Notes: generated by a model not told the origin, from the sequence alone. 35,751 nt of DNA from CAZNTZ01 sp964576135 (GCA_964576135.1 CAZNTZ010000006.1:1-35751); one strand, 5' to 3'. Positions 1-7,965 are shown, counted from the stretch's first letter. Translations and numbers: made by a program.

Positions 1-444
1 GATGTTGGTTGCAAAAAATATTGCACAACAAATCGAAGGTCGTGTCGCATTCAAACGTGCAATGAAGAAAGCAGTTCAAAATGCTGAAAAAGCAGGCGCC
101 AAAGGAATCAAAATTCTTTGCAGTGGTCGTTTGAACGGTGCAGAAATCGCACGTAGCGAACATATCCGCGAAGGTCAGATTCCACTTCACACATTACGTG
201 CCGATATTGACTATGCTTTGGGCGAAGCCCTTACGAAAGTAGGCCTTTGCATACTTTGCGTGCGGACATTGACTATGCGTCAATCCAGGCAAAAACAACT
301 TATGGTGTTATTGGTGTGAAAGTTTGGATTTATACAGGTGACGTTGTAAATAAAGAAAAAATGGCCGCAGAACTTGCACGTCCAACAGAATATGCAGGCA
401 GCACTGAAAAGAAAGCGCCAGCAGCAGAACATAAAGCAAAATAA
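1..444 (+). CDS. rpsC: 30S ribosomal protein S3, 3' part, frameshifted
   Basis: This is the C-terminal half of S3, the 30S head protein at the mRNA entry site. The reading frame from base 2 gives KH2-region sequence (IAQQIEGRVAFKRAMKKAVQ, then GRLNGAEIARSEHIREGQ). The end of the protein (TTYGVIGVKVW, followed by an Ala/Lys/Glu-rich tail) is read in another frame, with the stop at 442-444. The shift comes from a 62-nt offset duplication: PLHTLRADIDYA is encoded twice, at 182-217 and 244-279, with different synonymous codons. The gene starts upstream of the window. An essential protein is unlikely to be truly broken, so an assembly chimera is the likelier reading. It is followed 36 bases later by rplP, the usual S10/spc order. 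Confidence 0.9.
182..279 (+). repeat. Diverged direct duplication inside rpsC
   Basis: Copy 1 (182-217) and copy 2 (244-279) both encode PLHTLRADIDYA, but 8 of the 12 codons differ, all synonymously. The 62-nt offset throws the reading frame. The stretch between them reads as a plausible alternative S3 continuation (LGEALTK). This suggests two strain variants of the gene were joined, not a recent tandem duplication. Confidence 0.85.
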
Positions 445-480
445 TTGTTTTACAAAGAAATATGACAAAGGAATGTTAAA

Positions 481-894
481 ATGTTGATGCCGACAAAGAC
501 AAAGTTTAAAAAACAGCACAAAGGACGCATTCATGGCGTTGCCAAAGGTGGCAGCGAACTCGCATTCGGTTCTTTTGGACTGAAAGCGATGACACCAGAA
601 CGTGTTACCAGCCGTCAAATCGAAGCTGCGCGTCGTGCAATTACACGTCACATGAAACGCCTTGGCCGTCTTTGGATTCGCGTTTTCCCAGACGTTCCAG
701 TTACCAAGAAACCAGCCGAAGTCCGTATGGGTAAAGGTAAAGGTGCGGTTGAATATTGGATTTGTCGTGTAAAACCGGGTCGCATCATGTTTGAATTAGA
801 CGGTGTAAAACCAGAAATTGCAGCCGAAGCATTGGCATTGGCTGCTGCGAAATTGCCGGTGAAAACAAAAATTGTTGAACGCAAGGCAAACTAA
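481..894 (+). CDS. rplP: 50S ribosomal protein L16
   Basis: This 137-residue protein is close to the 136 of E. coli L16 and sits near the peptidyl-transferase centre and A-site tRNA. Diagnostic stretches are FGSFGLKA, RQIEAARRAITRHMKR, WIRVFPD and VRMGKGKGAVEYW. AAAGGA lies about 9 bases before the ATG. It is flanked by rpsC and rpmC in the canonical order and is co-transcribed with them. Confidence 0.98.
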   Translation: MLMPTKTKFKKQHKGRIHGVAKGGSELAFGSFGLKAMTPERVTSRQIEAARRAITRHMKRLGRLWIRVFPDVPVTKKPAEVRMGKGKGAVEYWICRVKPGRIMFELDGVKPEIAAEALALAAAKLPVKTKIVERKAN

Positions 895-925
895 GAAAAA
901 TAAATAACCGGACAGGTGATATAAG

Positions 926-1132
926 ATGGCAGAAAAGAAAACAAAAAAGATTGAAACAAAAACAACCGACCTAGGCGCAGAAGCGTTGGCTTCGAAATTG
1001 GTTGATTTGAAAAAAGAAGCGATGAATATGCGGTTCCAGCATTCTGCCGGACAACTGCCAAAGACTCATGTTATTCGCGTAAATCGTCGCGAAGTCGCAC
1101 GCGTCAAAACCGCGATGAACAAGAAAGCGTAA
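926..1132 (+). CDS. rpmC: 50S ribosomal protein L29
   Basis: This small 68-residue helical-hairpin protein lies near the exit of the ribosomal tunnel. The family core is visible as LVDLKKEAMNMRFQHSAGQL followed by a basic stretch (VNRREVARVKTAMN). It has a lysine-rich N-terminal extension (AEKKTKKIETK). The position between rplP and rpsQ confirms the call. It ends 10 bases before rpsQ. Confidence 0.96.
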   Translation: MAEKKTKKIETKTTDLGAEALASKLVDLKKEAMNMRFQHSAGQLPKTHVIRVNRREVARVKTAMNKKA

Positions 1133-1142
1133 GGAATTAAAA

Positions 1143-1409
1143 ATGCCAAGAAGAATATTACAAGGAACAGTTATAAGCGATGCAAACGACAAAACAGTTG
1201 TTGTCGAAGTTGAACGTCGTTTCCGTCACCCAATGTATGGAAAATTCGTGAAGCATAATAAAAAATACAAAGCTCATGATGAAAGCAATGAATTCAAAAA
1301 AGGCGAAATAGTTTCTATTGAAGAACATCGTCCGATTTCGAAAACAAAGAAATGGATTGTGCGCGGCCGTGTTGGCATCGCCAAAGATTCAACGGTTGAG
1401 GTCGAATAA
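1143..1409 (+). CDS. rpsQ: 30S ribosomal protein S17
   Basis: This 88-residue OB-fold protein binds 16S rRNA. It shows the S17 pattern: PRRILQGTVISDANDKTVVV, then RRFRHPMYGKFVKHNKKYKAHDE in two blocks, and EEHRPISKTKKW near the C-terminus. The ATG at 1143 is preceded by AAGGAATTAAA, a good ribosome binding site. It lies within the spc-type operon. Confidence 0.97.
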   Translation: MPRRILQGTVISDANDKTVVVEVERRFRHPMYGKFVKHNKKYKAHDESNEFKKGEIVSIEEHRPISKTKKWIVRGRVGIAKDSTVEVE

Positions 1410-1435
1410 TTTATATTCGTAAAAGGTAAGAAAAA

Positions 1436-1810
1436 ATGATACAAAACGAAACAATATTGAAAGTTGCGGATAATTCAGGTGCTAAACGTGCAATGTGCAT
1501 CAAAGTATTGGGTGGTTCGCATCGTCGTTATGCCACAGTTGGTGACAAAATAGTTGTCGCAATCAAAGACGCAATTCCACGTGGTAAAGTTCAAAAAGGA
1601 ACAGTGCAACGCGCGATAATCGTTCGCACAAAATTTCCTGTCAAACGTGCAGATGGATCAATTATTCGTTTTGATGACAATGCAGTTGTTTTGATTAACA
1701 AAAACAATTTCGAACCAATTGGAACACGTATCTTTGGACCGATTGCACGCGAAACTCGCCGTAAATACGACGTTCAAAAAATCGTGTCTTTGGCACCAGA
1801 AGTTATATAA
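1436..1810 (+). CDS. rplN: 50S ribosomal protein L14
   Basis: This 124-residue beta-barrel protein forms the intersubunit bridge B8 region. Conserved stretches seen are VADNSGAKRAMCIKVLGGS, VVAIKDAIPRGKVQKG, RFDDNAVVLINK and GTRIFGPIARE. The start is preceded by AAAAGGTAAGAAAA. The length is normal for the family (about 122). Confidence 0.98.
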   Translation: MIQNETILKVADNSGAKRAMCIKVLGGSHRRYATVGDKIVVAIKDAIPRGKVQKGTVQRAIIVRTKFPVKRADGSIIRFDDNAVVLINKNNFEPIGTRIFGPIARETRRKYDVQKIVSLAPEVI

Positions 1811-1821
1811 AGGGAATTAAA

Positions 1822-2130
1822 ATGAGAATCAAAAAAGGCGACGAAGTCATAGTGATTTCTGGAAAATACAAAGGTGTAAAGGGCAAAGTCCTGGAAGCGC
1901 ACCCAACCGAAGATCGTGTTGTTGTTGCCGGTGTTAACCGTCGCAAATGGCACATAAAACCGACCCAAGAAAAGCCGGGTCACATCGAAGATCGCGAAGC
2001 ACCAATACATGTTTCAAATGTTGCGATTTATGATGCAAAAACCAAAAAGCCATCGCGCATAGGGTTTAAAACCGTTGGTGATAAAAAAGTTCGTATCGCC
2101 AAAAAAAGCGGTGAAGAGATCAAAGCGTAA
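1822..2130 (+). CDS. rplX: 50S ribosomal protein L24
   Basis: This 102-residue protein carries the KOW motif at its N-terminus (IKKGDEVIVISGKYKGVKGK, residues 3-22), which binds 23S rRNA and starts 50S assembly. It also has a typical VNRRKWHIKPTQ block and the IHVSNVAIYD segment. An AGGGAAT ribosome binding site precedes it. It ends 19 bases before rplE. Confidence 0.97.
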   Translation: MRIKKGDEVIVISGKYKGVKGKVLEAHPTEDRVVVAGVNRRKWHIKPTQEKPGHIEDREAPIHVSNVAIYDAKTKKPSRIGFKTVGDKKVRIAKKSGEEIKA

Positions 2131-2149
2131 TCGCAAAAGGTAAAACAAA

Positions 2150-2695
2150 ATGAATGCAAGATTATTAGAAGTTTACAAGAAAGAAATTGTTCCAGCACTC
2201 GAGAAAGAGTTTGGCTACAAAAATAAAATGGCAGTACCACGCCTTTCAAAAATAGTTTTGAATATGGGTGTTGGCGAAGCCGTATCTGATAAGAAAAAGT
2301 TAGATGCAGCAGTTGCAGATTTAACAGCAATCGCAGCACAAAAACCAGTTGTAACCAAGGCACGTAAATCAATCGCTACGTATCGTCTGCGTGAAGGTCA
2401 AGCAATTGGAACAAAAGTAACTTTGCGCGGAAAACGCATGTACGATTTCTTGGACAAACTTGTTACAATTGCATTACCACGAATCAAAGACTTTCAAGGA
2501 CTTTCTAAATCTAAGTTTGATGGAAACGGAAATTATGCTTTTGGAATCAAAGAACATTTGATTTTCCCAGAAATTTCTGTGGATAAAATTGATTCAATCA
2601 TCGGTATGGATATTGTAATTGCAACAACTGCAAAAACTGATGATGAAGCACGCGCGTTGCTGACAAAAATTGGTCTGCCGCTGGTACTTAAATAA
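2150..2695 (+). CDS. rplE: 50S ribosomal protein L5
   Basis: This 181-residue 5S rRNA-binding protein contacts the P-site tRNA and bridges to S13. Family signatures are PRLSKIVLNMGVGEAVSDKK, KPVVTKARKSIATYRLREGQ, RGKRMYDFLDKL and GNYAFGIKEHLIFPEI. The C-terminus (TAKTDDEARALLTKIGLPL) also matches. AAAGGTAAAACAAA precedes the ATG. Confidence 0.98.
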   Translation: MNARLLEVYKKEIVPALEKEFGYKNKMAVPRLSKIVLNMGVGEAVSDKKKLDAAVADLTAIAAQKPVVTKARKSIATYRLREGQAIGTKVTLRGKRMYDFLDKLVTIALPRIKDFQGLSKSKFDGNGNYAFGIKEHLIFPEISVDKIDSIIGMDIVIATTAKTDDEARALLTKIGLPLVLK

Positions 2696-2713
2696 TACAA
2701 AGGACAAATAACT

Positions 2714-3016
2714 ATGGCAAAATTGGCACTGATAAAAAAACAGGCAAAGCGTCAAAAAATGGTTGCGCAGTATGCAAAAAAGCATGAAGCGTTAAAGGCA
2801 AAAATGTCGATTAACGCCACGCCCGAAGAACGCATCGAAGCTATGAAAAAAATGGCAAAAATGCCTCGTAACTCGAATAAAACCAGATTGCACAATCGTT
2901 GTTCAATTACTGGACGTTCTCGTGGATTCTTTCGCATGTTTGGTTTGTGCCGCCAACAAGTTCGCACATTGGCATCCGAAGGCAAGTTGCCAGGGGTAAG
3001 AAAATCATCGTGGTAA
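2714..3016 (+). CDS. rpsN: 30S ribosomal protein S14
   Basis: This 100-residue, long-form S14 is the type without the four-cysteine zinc ribbon found in the short form. The conserved C-terminus reads RLHNRCSITGRSRGFFRMFG, then LASEGKLPGVRKSSW. It binds the 16S 3' domain in the 30S head. It follows rplE at 18 bases, behind an AAAGGA ribosome binding site. Confidence 0.97.
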   Translation: MAKLALIKKQAKRQKMVAQYAKKHEALKAKMSINATPEERIEAMKKMAKMPRNSNKTRLHNRCSITGRSRGFFRMFGLCRQQVRTLASEGKLPGVRKSSW

Positions 3017-3065
3017 ACAAAATATTTATAAACACGATCAAGAATTAAAAATAGAGGATAAAAAA

Positions 3066-3467
3066 ATGTCTTTAACACATCCAATCGGAGATATGCTGAC
3101 AAGAATTCGCAACGGACAAAATGCAGGTAAAGATTTTGTTCGCGTTCCGAACAGCAAATTGCGCGCCAATGTTTTGGAAGTTTTGAAAGCCGAAGGTTAC
3201 ATCAATGGTTTTCGTCTTGAAAAATTGGACGATAAACGTAACGATTTGATAGTCGAACTTAAATATATTGCTGGAGGTGAAGGTGCAATACAAGAAGTTT
3301 CGGTTGTTTCTAAACCAGGACGCCGTGTATATTCTGCATCCAATAAAATGCCGAAAGTTATGAATGGTCTTGGTGTTGCAATTGTTTCTACACCAAACGG
3401 CGTTATGACTGATCATCAGGCACGTTTGCAAAATGTTGGTGGCGAAGTTTTGTGCAGAATTATCTAA
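3066..3467 (+). CDS. rpsH: 30S ribosomal protein S8
   Basis: This 133-residue protein binds the central domain of 16S rRNA. In enterobacteria S8 also represses the spc operon. Motifs seen are DMLTRIRNGQNAGKDFVRVP near the N-terminus, KPGRRVYS, and GVAIVSTPNGVMTDHQAR at the C-terminal end. GAGGATAAAAAA precedes the ATG. The rpsN-rpsH spacing of 49 bases is slightly longer than between its neighbours. Confidence 0.97.
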   Translation: MSLTHPIGDMLTRIRNGQNAGKDFVRVPNSKLRANVLEVLKAEGYINGFRLEKLDDKRNDLIVELKYIAGGEGAIQEVSVVSKPGRRVYSASNKMPKVMNGLGVAIVSTPNGVMTDHQARLQNVGGEVLCRII

Positions 3468-3502
3468 TAAATAAAAAGAAACAGTAAAAGAAGGCAAATA
3501 AA

Positions 3503-4051
3503 ATGTCCAGAGCAGGTAAATATCCAGTTGAAATTCCAAACGGCGTATCGGTTGATATCGTTGGCAGCGCATTGAACATCAAAGGTGCAAAAGGTTCCTT
3601 GATTGTTCGTTTGGATACACAAAATGCCGGATTGGTCACAGTTAAAATTGAAGATAATAAAGTTATTGTTACTCCGAAGAATGCTGAAGATAAAGAATCT
3701 CGCGCAATGTGGGGCACAATGACACGTAATATCAAACAAGCTGTTATTGGTGTAAGCCAAGGTTTCTTGAAAGAAATGGGAATGAAAGGTGTTGGATACA
3801 AAGCATCAGTCAAAGGTAAAGATTTGGTTTTGATAGCTGGATATTCACACGATGTTATTTTGCCAATTCCAGAAGGTTTGTCGGTTGAAATTCAAGCACC
3901 AACAGAATTTATTATCAAAGGTATTGATAAAAATATGGTTGGTCAATTTGCAGACAAAGTTCGCAAAGTTCGTAAACCAGAACCATATAAAGGTAAGGGT
4001 ATTTTCTATAAAACAGAAAAAATCCGCCGCAAAGAAGGTAAAAAGAAATAA
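3503..4051 (+). CDS. rplF: 50S ribosomal protein L6
   Basis: This 182-residue protein lies near the factor-binding site of the 50S subunit. Two homologous alpha-beta domains are expected. Conserved parts seen are MSRAGKYPVEIPNGV, AMWGTMTRNIKQAVIGV, KGVGYKASVKG, and KVRKPEPYKGKGI near the C-terminus. The length is near the E. coli value of 177. AAGGCAAATAAA precedes the ATG. Confidence 0.98.
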   Translation: MSRAGKYPVEIPNGVSVDIVGSALNIKGAKGSLIVRLDTQNAGLVTVKIEDNKVIVTPKNAEDKESRAMWGTMTRNIKQAVIGVSQGFLKEMGMKGVGYKASVKGKDLVLIAGYSHDVILPIPEGLSVEIQAPTEFIIKGIDKNMVGQFADKVRKVRKPEPYKGKGIFYKTEKIRRKEGKKK

Positions 4052-4066
4052 TTAATTCATTGGCGC

Positions 4067-4095
4067 TTGCTGTGAATATAAAAACAAGATAAAAT
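4067..4095 (+). promoter_or_regulatory. Possible internal promoter before rplR
   Basis: TTGCTG at 4067-4072 and TAAAAT at 4090-4095 are separated by exactly 17 bases, a sigma70-like arrangement. It lies in the 84-base gap between rplF and rplR, wider than most gaps in this operon. The support is sequence only. Confidence 0.4.
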
Positions 4096-4096
4096 A

Positions 4097-4116
4097 GGTT
4101 CCGCTGTTACGGAATC
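4097..4116 (+). promoter_or_regulatory. Small hairpin in rplF-rplR gap
   Basis: GGTTCCG and CGGAATC form a 7-bp stem (one G-U pair) around a six-base loop, just downstream of the putative promoter and upstream of the rplR ribosome binding site. No T-run follows, so it is not a typical terminator. It could be a 5' leader structure or a processing site. Confidence 0.4.
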
Positions 4117-4135
4117 GCAAATTAAAGGAAAAGTA

Positions 4136-4489
4136 ATGTTAAAGCATTTTGGAACCGAAGAAAGAAGAGTTGCACGTAATCGTGCATCGCTGAAACGTAA
4201 AAATCCAGAGAAAGTTCGTTTGTCTGTTTTTCGTAGTGGCAAACATATAGAAATTCAAGCAATTGATGATATCAAAGGACACACTTTGTGTGCCGCATCA
4301 AGCAAAGAAAAAGGTTTCGCAGGTAAAGGTTGGAACGTTGCTGGTGCAGAAATGGTTGGAACAGCTTTTGCGGAACGCGCAAAAAAAGCCAAAATCAAAG
4401 ATTGTTATTTTGATCGTGGCGGATATCGTTATCATGGTCGTATCAAGGCATTAGCCGAAGCACTTCGCAAAGGCGGAATTAAAATCTAA
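4136..4489 (+). CDS. rplR: 50S ribosomal protein L18
   Basis: This 117-residue protein is the 5S rRNA-binding partner of L5. Signatures are RRVARNRASLKRKNPEKVRL, VFRSGKHIEIQAIDD, FDRGGYRYHGRIKALAEALR and a C-terminal GGIKI. The ATG at 4136 follows TTAAAGGAAAAGTA. Its length equals that of E. coli L18. Confidence 0.97.
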   Translation: MLKHFGTEERRVARNRASLKRKNPEKVRLSVFRSGKHIEIQAIDDIKGHTLCAASSKEKGFAGKGWNVAGAEMVGTAFAERAKKAKIKDCYFDRGGYRYHGRIKALAEALRKGGIKI

Positions 4490-4538
4490 AATAATATTCG
4501 TGACTGAAATATGTTACGATGAATAAAGGAAAAAGTAA

Positions 4539-5096
4539 ATGGCACGTTTTGAAGAGAAAAAATTACAGACAGACAATTTGGTGGATAAACTCGTTTCCAT
4601 CAACCGCGTTTCCAAAACTGTTAAGGGCGGACGCAATATGTCTTTTTCGGCATTGGTTGTTGTTGGTGACAAAGCCGGCCGCGTTGGATTTGGCAAAGGT
4701 AAAGCATTAGAAGTCCAAGCTGCTGTGCAAAAAGCAACCAAACAAGCTAAATCAAAATTGATGCGCGTTCCATTAAAAGAAGGTCGCACTTTGCATCATG
4801 ATGTAGAATCAAAATATGGTGCGGGAAAATTAATTATCCGTGGCGCTGCACCTGGAACTGGAATTATTGCTGGTGGTGCATTGCGCGCTGTGTTCGAATG
4901 TTTGGGTGTTCAAGACGTTGTTGCAAAATCCAAAGGCAGCAATAACCCAAATAATATGATTCGTGCTGCATTCGAAGCTTTTGGAAAAATGAATTCTCCG
5001 AAATCAGTCGCTGCACGTCGTGGTAAATCAGTTGCAGAAATTATATCGGTTCGTGATGGCAAGAAAGCTGTCGAAGCTTCTGTTGTTTCAGAGTAA
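4539..5096 (+). CDS. rpsE: 30S ribosomal protein S5
   Basis: This 185-residue protein takes part in decoding accuracy and mRNA helicase activity at the entry tunnel. It shows the S5 double-stranded-RNA-binding fold (LVDKLVSINRVSKTVKGGRN, FSALVVVGDKAGRVGFGKGK) and the C-terminal domain (APGTGIIAGGALRAVFECLG, NPNNMIRAAFEAF). AAAGGAAAAAGTAA precedes the ATG. It sits in the standard order before rpmD. Confidence 0.98.
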   Translation: MARFEEKKLQTDNLVDKLVSINRVSKTVKGGRNMSFSALVVVGDKAGRVGFGKGKALEVQAAVQKATKQAKSKLMRVPLKEGRTLHHDVESKYGAGKLIIRGAAPGTGIIAGGALRAVFECLGVQDVVAKSKGSNNPNNMIRAAFEAFGKMNSPKSVAARRGKSVAEIISVRDGKKAVEASVVSE

Positions 5097-5120
5097 TTAA
5101 TATAGATAGGGTGAATTAAA

Positions 5121-5297
5121 ATGGCAAAGATAACTGTAAAACAAATTAGATCTGTAATTACTCAGCCGGAATCACAAAGAAAAATTTTAAGATCTTTGGG
5201 ATTGGGCCGTATCGGAAAAACCAAAGAATTAAACGACACCGCTTCTATTCGCGGAATGGTTGCCAAAGTCAGCCATTTGGTCGAAATCGTGAAATAA
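5121..5297 (+). CDS. rpmD: 50S ribosomal protein L30
   Basis: This 58-residue gene is easily missed because of its size. It starts MAKITVKQIRSVITQPESQR, followed by LGLGRIGKTKELNDTASIRG and VAKVSHLVEIVK, the complete L30 pattern including its conserved loop. It lies between rpsE and rplO as in other spc operons. AGGGTGAATTAAA precedes the ATG, and rplO starts 19 bases after its stop. Confidence 0.97.
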   Translation: MAKITVKQIRSVITQPESQRKILRSLGLGRIGKTKELNDTASIRGMVAKVSHLVEIVK

Positions 5298-5316
5298 TAA
5301 AATAAGGCTATAGAAT

Positions 5317-5772
5317 ATGAAACTTAATGCATTGATGGATAATTTTGGCGCACGTAAAAATATCAAGCGAGTTGGTCGCGGACTTGGGTCTGGATCTGGT
5401 AAAACCGCTGGTCGTGGTAACAAGGGTCAAAAAGCCCGCGCAGGTTCACGCAAACAGGCAACTTTCCAAGGTGGTCAAATGCCAATCTTGCGTCGTTTTC
5501 CTAAATTTGGATTTAACAATCCTTTCGCTGTTTCTTATGCAATAATTAATTTGGGCGATATTGAAAAATTTATCAAATCTGGTAAAATTGATGCATCAAA
5601 AGAAATCACGGTTGATTCATTGATTGATGCAAAAATTCTGAACCGTAAATTAGGTGGACTGAAAGTTTTGAACAAAGGCGAATTGAAAACAGCTGTGAAT
5701 ATCAAAGCTGTGAAATGGTCAAAGTCAGCCGAAGAAGAAATCAAAAAAGTTGGCGGTTCAATCAAAGCTTAA
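5317..5772 (+). CDS. rplO: 50S ribosomal protein L15
   Basis: This 151-residue late-assembly protein has the long basic, glycine-rich N-terminal tail of L15 (residues 1-60: GARKNIKRVGRGLGSGSGKT, RGNKGQKARAGSRKQATFQG, then PILRRFPKFGF). A globular C-terminal domain ends with EEEIKKVGGS. It lies directly upstream of secY, as is normal. Confidence 0.97.
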   Translation: MKLNALMDNFGARKNIKRVGRGLGSGSGKTAGRGNKGQKARAGSRKQATFQGGQMPILRRFPKFGFNNPFAVSYAIINLGDIEKFIKSGKIDASKEITVDSLIDAKILNRKLGGLKVLNKGELKTAVNIKAVKWSKSAEEEIKKVGGSIKA

Positions 5773-5792
5773 ATAAAACAATAACGATAGTA

Positions 5793-7109
5793 ATGAAATT
5801 TATAATTGAACTTTTTTCAAAAATGTCTGATCTGCAAAAGCGTATTTTCTTTACGCTTGCAGCTTTGCTTATTTATCGTGTTGGTTCGTTTATTCCACTT
5901 CCTGGTGTGAATGCATCGGCGGTTCTTCATTTATTCCAAGGTGATAATGGAATGATGGGTATGTTTGATATGTTTGCTGGTGGATCATTATCTCGTATGT
6001 CTGTTTTGGCATTGAATATCTTCCCTTATATTTCTGCATCTATCGTTATACAATTGCTGAGTGCAACATCAAAATCAATGGCAGAACTTCGTAAAGAAGG
6101 TGAATCTGGTCGTATCAAGATAAACCAATACACAAGATATTTGGCGGTTTTATTGGCGGTTATCCAAGGTTGGGCAGTTGCACGTGGTCTTGAATCAATG
6201 GCACCAGTAAATGGTGTAAGCGCAGTTATAAACCCAGGTTTGTCATTTGAACTTTCATCTGTTGTAGCATTGGTTGGTGGAACAGTATTTGTTATGTGGC
6301 TGGCGGAACAAATAACCGCACGAGGAATTGGTCAAGGTTCTTCGTTACTTATTTTTGCAGGTATCGTTGCTCAGTTACCAAGTGGAATTTCAAACATATT
6401 ATCACTTGGCAGTGTCGGTCAGGTATCGCCAGCAATGATCGCTTTGATAGTTGCATTTATTGTCGGTATAGTTGCATTGATCGCATTTGTTGAACAATCA
6501 CAACGCAGAATTCAAATTTTATATCCACGTGCTGTGATGGCAAATGGGGTTATGAATAATCAATCTTCATATTTACCAATTAAAATCAATATGTCTGGTG
6601 TTATGGGACCAGTGTTTGCATCATCTGTTATGATGTTACCTGCATTTGTACAACGCTTTGTTCATTCCGAAGCTTTGTGGTTCCAACATATGATGAGTGC
6701 ATTTACATACGGCACTTGGACTTATATGGCTTTGTTCACATTACTGATAATTTTCTTTGCGTTCTTTCAAACAGCGATTGTTTTCAATTCCGAAGAAACA
6801 AGTAATAATTTGAAAAATGCTGGTGGTTATATACCTGGTGTTCGCCCTGGTGAACAAACAATGAAGTTCTTAGATGGGATTGTTTCGAGAACAACTGCAA
6901 TCGGTGTTTTGTATTTAATAGTTGTTTGTGTATTACCAATTATTTTACATACACATTTATCTATGCCGATTATGGTTGGTGGAACATCTGTTTTGATCGT
7001 TGCAGGTGTAGTGCTTGACACTATGAATCAGGTTCAATCTTATCTTGTTGCAAAACAATACAGCAGCGTGATAAAAAAGGCACAAAAACGTGGACGCTTT
7101 CGCGTTTAA
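5793..7109 (+). CDS. secY: Sec translocon subunit SecY
   Basis: SecY is the ten-helix inner-membrane channel through which Sec substrates are exported. Here that would include the many signal-peptide proteins encoded further along this window. The start at 5793 gives 438 residues (MKFIIELFSKMSDLQKRIFF), about the family length. An in-frame upstream start inside rplO is less likely. Conserved stretches are YRVGSFIPLPGVNA, MFAGGSLSRMSVLALNIFPY, ISASIVIQLL, AEQITARGIGQGSSLLIFAG and NSEETSNNLKNAGGYIPGVR. The C-terminus is KAQKRGRFRV. It is the last gene before an internal promoter, and no adk follows it. Confidence 0.97.
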   Translation: MKFIIELFSKMSDLQKRIFFTLAALLIYRVGSFIPLPGVNASAVLHLFQGDNGMMGMFDMFAGGSLSRMSVLALNIFPYISASIVIQLLSATSKSMAELRKEGESGRIKINQYTRYLAVLLAVIQGWAVARGLESMAPVNGVSAVINPGLSFELSSVVALVGGTVFVMWLAEQITARGIGQGSSLLIFAGIVAQLPSGISNILSLGSVGQVSPAMIALIVAFIVGIVALIAFVEQSQRRIQILYPRAVMANGVMNNQSSYLPIKINMSGVMGPVFASSVMMLPAFVQRFVHSEALWFQHMMSAFTYGTWTYMALFTLLIIFFAFFQTAIVFNSEETSNNLKNAGGYIPGVRPGEQTMKFLDGIVSRTTAIGVLYLIVVCVLPIILHTHLSMPIMVGGTSVLIVAGVVLDTMNQVQSYLVAKQYSSVIKKAQKRGRFRV

Positions 7110-7120
7110 CAAAAACAAAA

Positions 7121-7148
7121 TTGACTTTTGTCGCGAATAATATAAAAT
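7121..7148 (+). promoter_or_regulatory. Promoter for rpsM-rpsK
   Basis: TTGACT at 7121-7126 and TAAAAT at 7143-7148 have a 16-base spacer, in the 73-base gap between the secY stop and the rpsM start. It is near consensus for a sigma70-type promoter and would give rpsM-rpsK their own transcription start. Confidence 0.6.
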
Positions 7149-7182
7149 TTCGTGGCGAAATAAATGAAAAGGAAAAAGTAAT

Positions 7183-7560
7183 ATGGCTCGTATCGCAGGT
7201 GTAAACATTCCAGAAGCAAAACGCGTTGAAATCGCGTTGCAATATATTTATGGCATTGGACCAGCCCATTCAAAACAGATTTGTGCTGCGCTTAAAATTC
7301 CAGACACAAAACGTACAAAAGATTTGACTGATTCAGATGTTGTTGCAATATCTAATTACATCGAAGAAAATTTTAAAGTCGAAGGTGATGTTCGTCGTGA
7401 AATCACAATGAACATTAAACGCTTGCAAGATTTGAAAAGCTATCGCGGACTGCGTCATCGTAACCGTTTGCCAGTTCGTGGCCAACGCACCCAGACAAAT
7501 GCCCGTACACGCAAAGGCAAACGAGTTGTTGTTGCAGGTTCTGCGACCAAGGGAAAATAA
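7183..7560 (+). CDS. rpsM: 30S ribosomal protein S13
   Basis: This 125-residue protein of the 30S head contacts L5 and the P-site tRNA. The N-terminus MARIAGVNIPEAKRVEIALQ, the YGIGPAHSKQIC helix-hairpin-helix and the basic tail YRGLRHRNRLPVRGQRTQTN are diagnostic. AAAGGAAAAAGTAAT precedes the start. It normally heads the alpha operon, and here it has a clear promoter of its own. Confidence 0.97.
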   Translation: MARIAGVNIPEAKRVEIALQYIYGIGPAHSKQICAALKIPDTKRTKDLTDSDVVAISNYIEENFKVEGDVRREITMNIKRLQDLKSYRGLRHRNRLPVRGQRTQTNARTRKGKRVVVAGSATKGK

Positions 7561-7581
7561 TAAGGTAAAAGGTTAAAAATA

Positions 7582-7965
7582 ATGGCAATCGCAAAAACAA
7601 AGAAAAAAGTTATTAAAAAAGTTTCACATGGAATCGCCCACGTTTTGGCGACTATGAATAACACACGTATTACAATCACAGATCAATCTGGTGCGGTTGT
7701 ATGCTGGGCAACAGCCGGTGGAAACAATTTTAAGGGTGCAAAAAAATCTACACCATATGCTGCATCAGTTGTTGCAGAAAATGTTGCAAAAAAAGCAGCT
7801 GAATCTGGAATGAAGACAATTGATGTTTTAATGCGTGGCATTGGTCAGGGTCGTGAATCAGCGGTTCGTGGTTTAGGAAATGCAGGGTTGATTGTTCAAT
7901 CAATCACTGATACAACACGTATTCCGCATAATGGATGCCGTGCAAAGAAAGCACGTCGCGTTTAA
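7582..7965 (+). CDS. rpsK: 30S ribosomal protein S11
   Basis: This 127-residue protein of the 30S platform lies near the Shine-Dalgarno helix. Diagnostic stretches are GIAHVLATMNNTRITITDQS, GFKG-type NNFKGAKKSTPYAAS, RGIGQGRESAVRGL, and the C-terminal DTTRIPHNGCRAKKARRV. It is followed at once by a strong terminator rather than by rpsD or rpoA. Confidence 0.97.
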   Translation: MAIAKTKKKVIKKVSHGIAHVLATMNNTRITITDQSGAVVCWATAGGNNFKGAKKSTPYAASVVAENVAKKAAESGMKTIDVLMRGIGQGRESAVRGLGNAGLIVQSITDTTRIPHNGCRAKKARRV

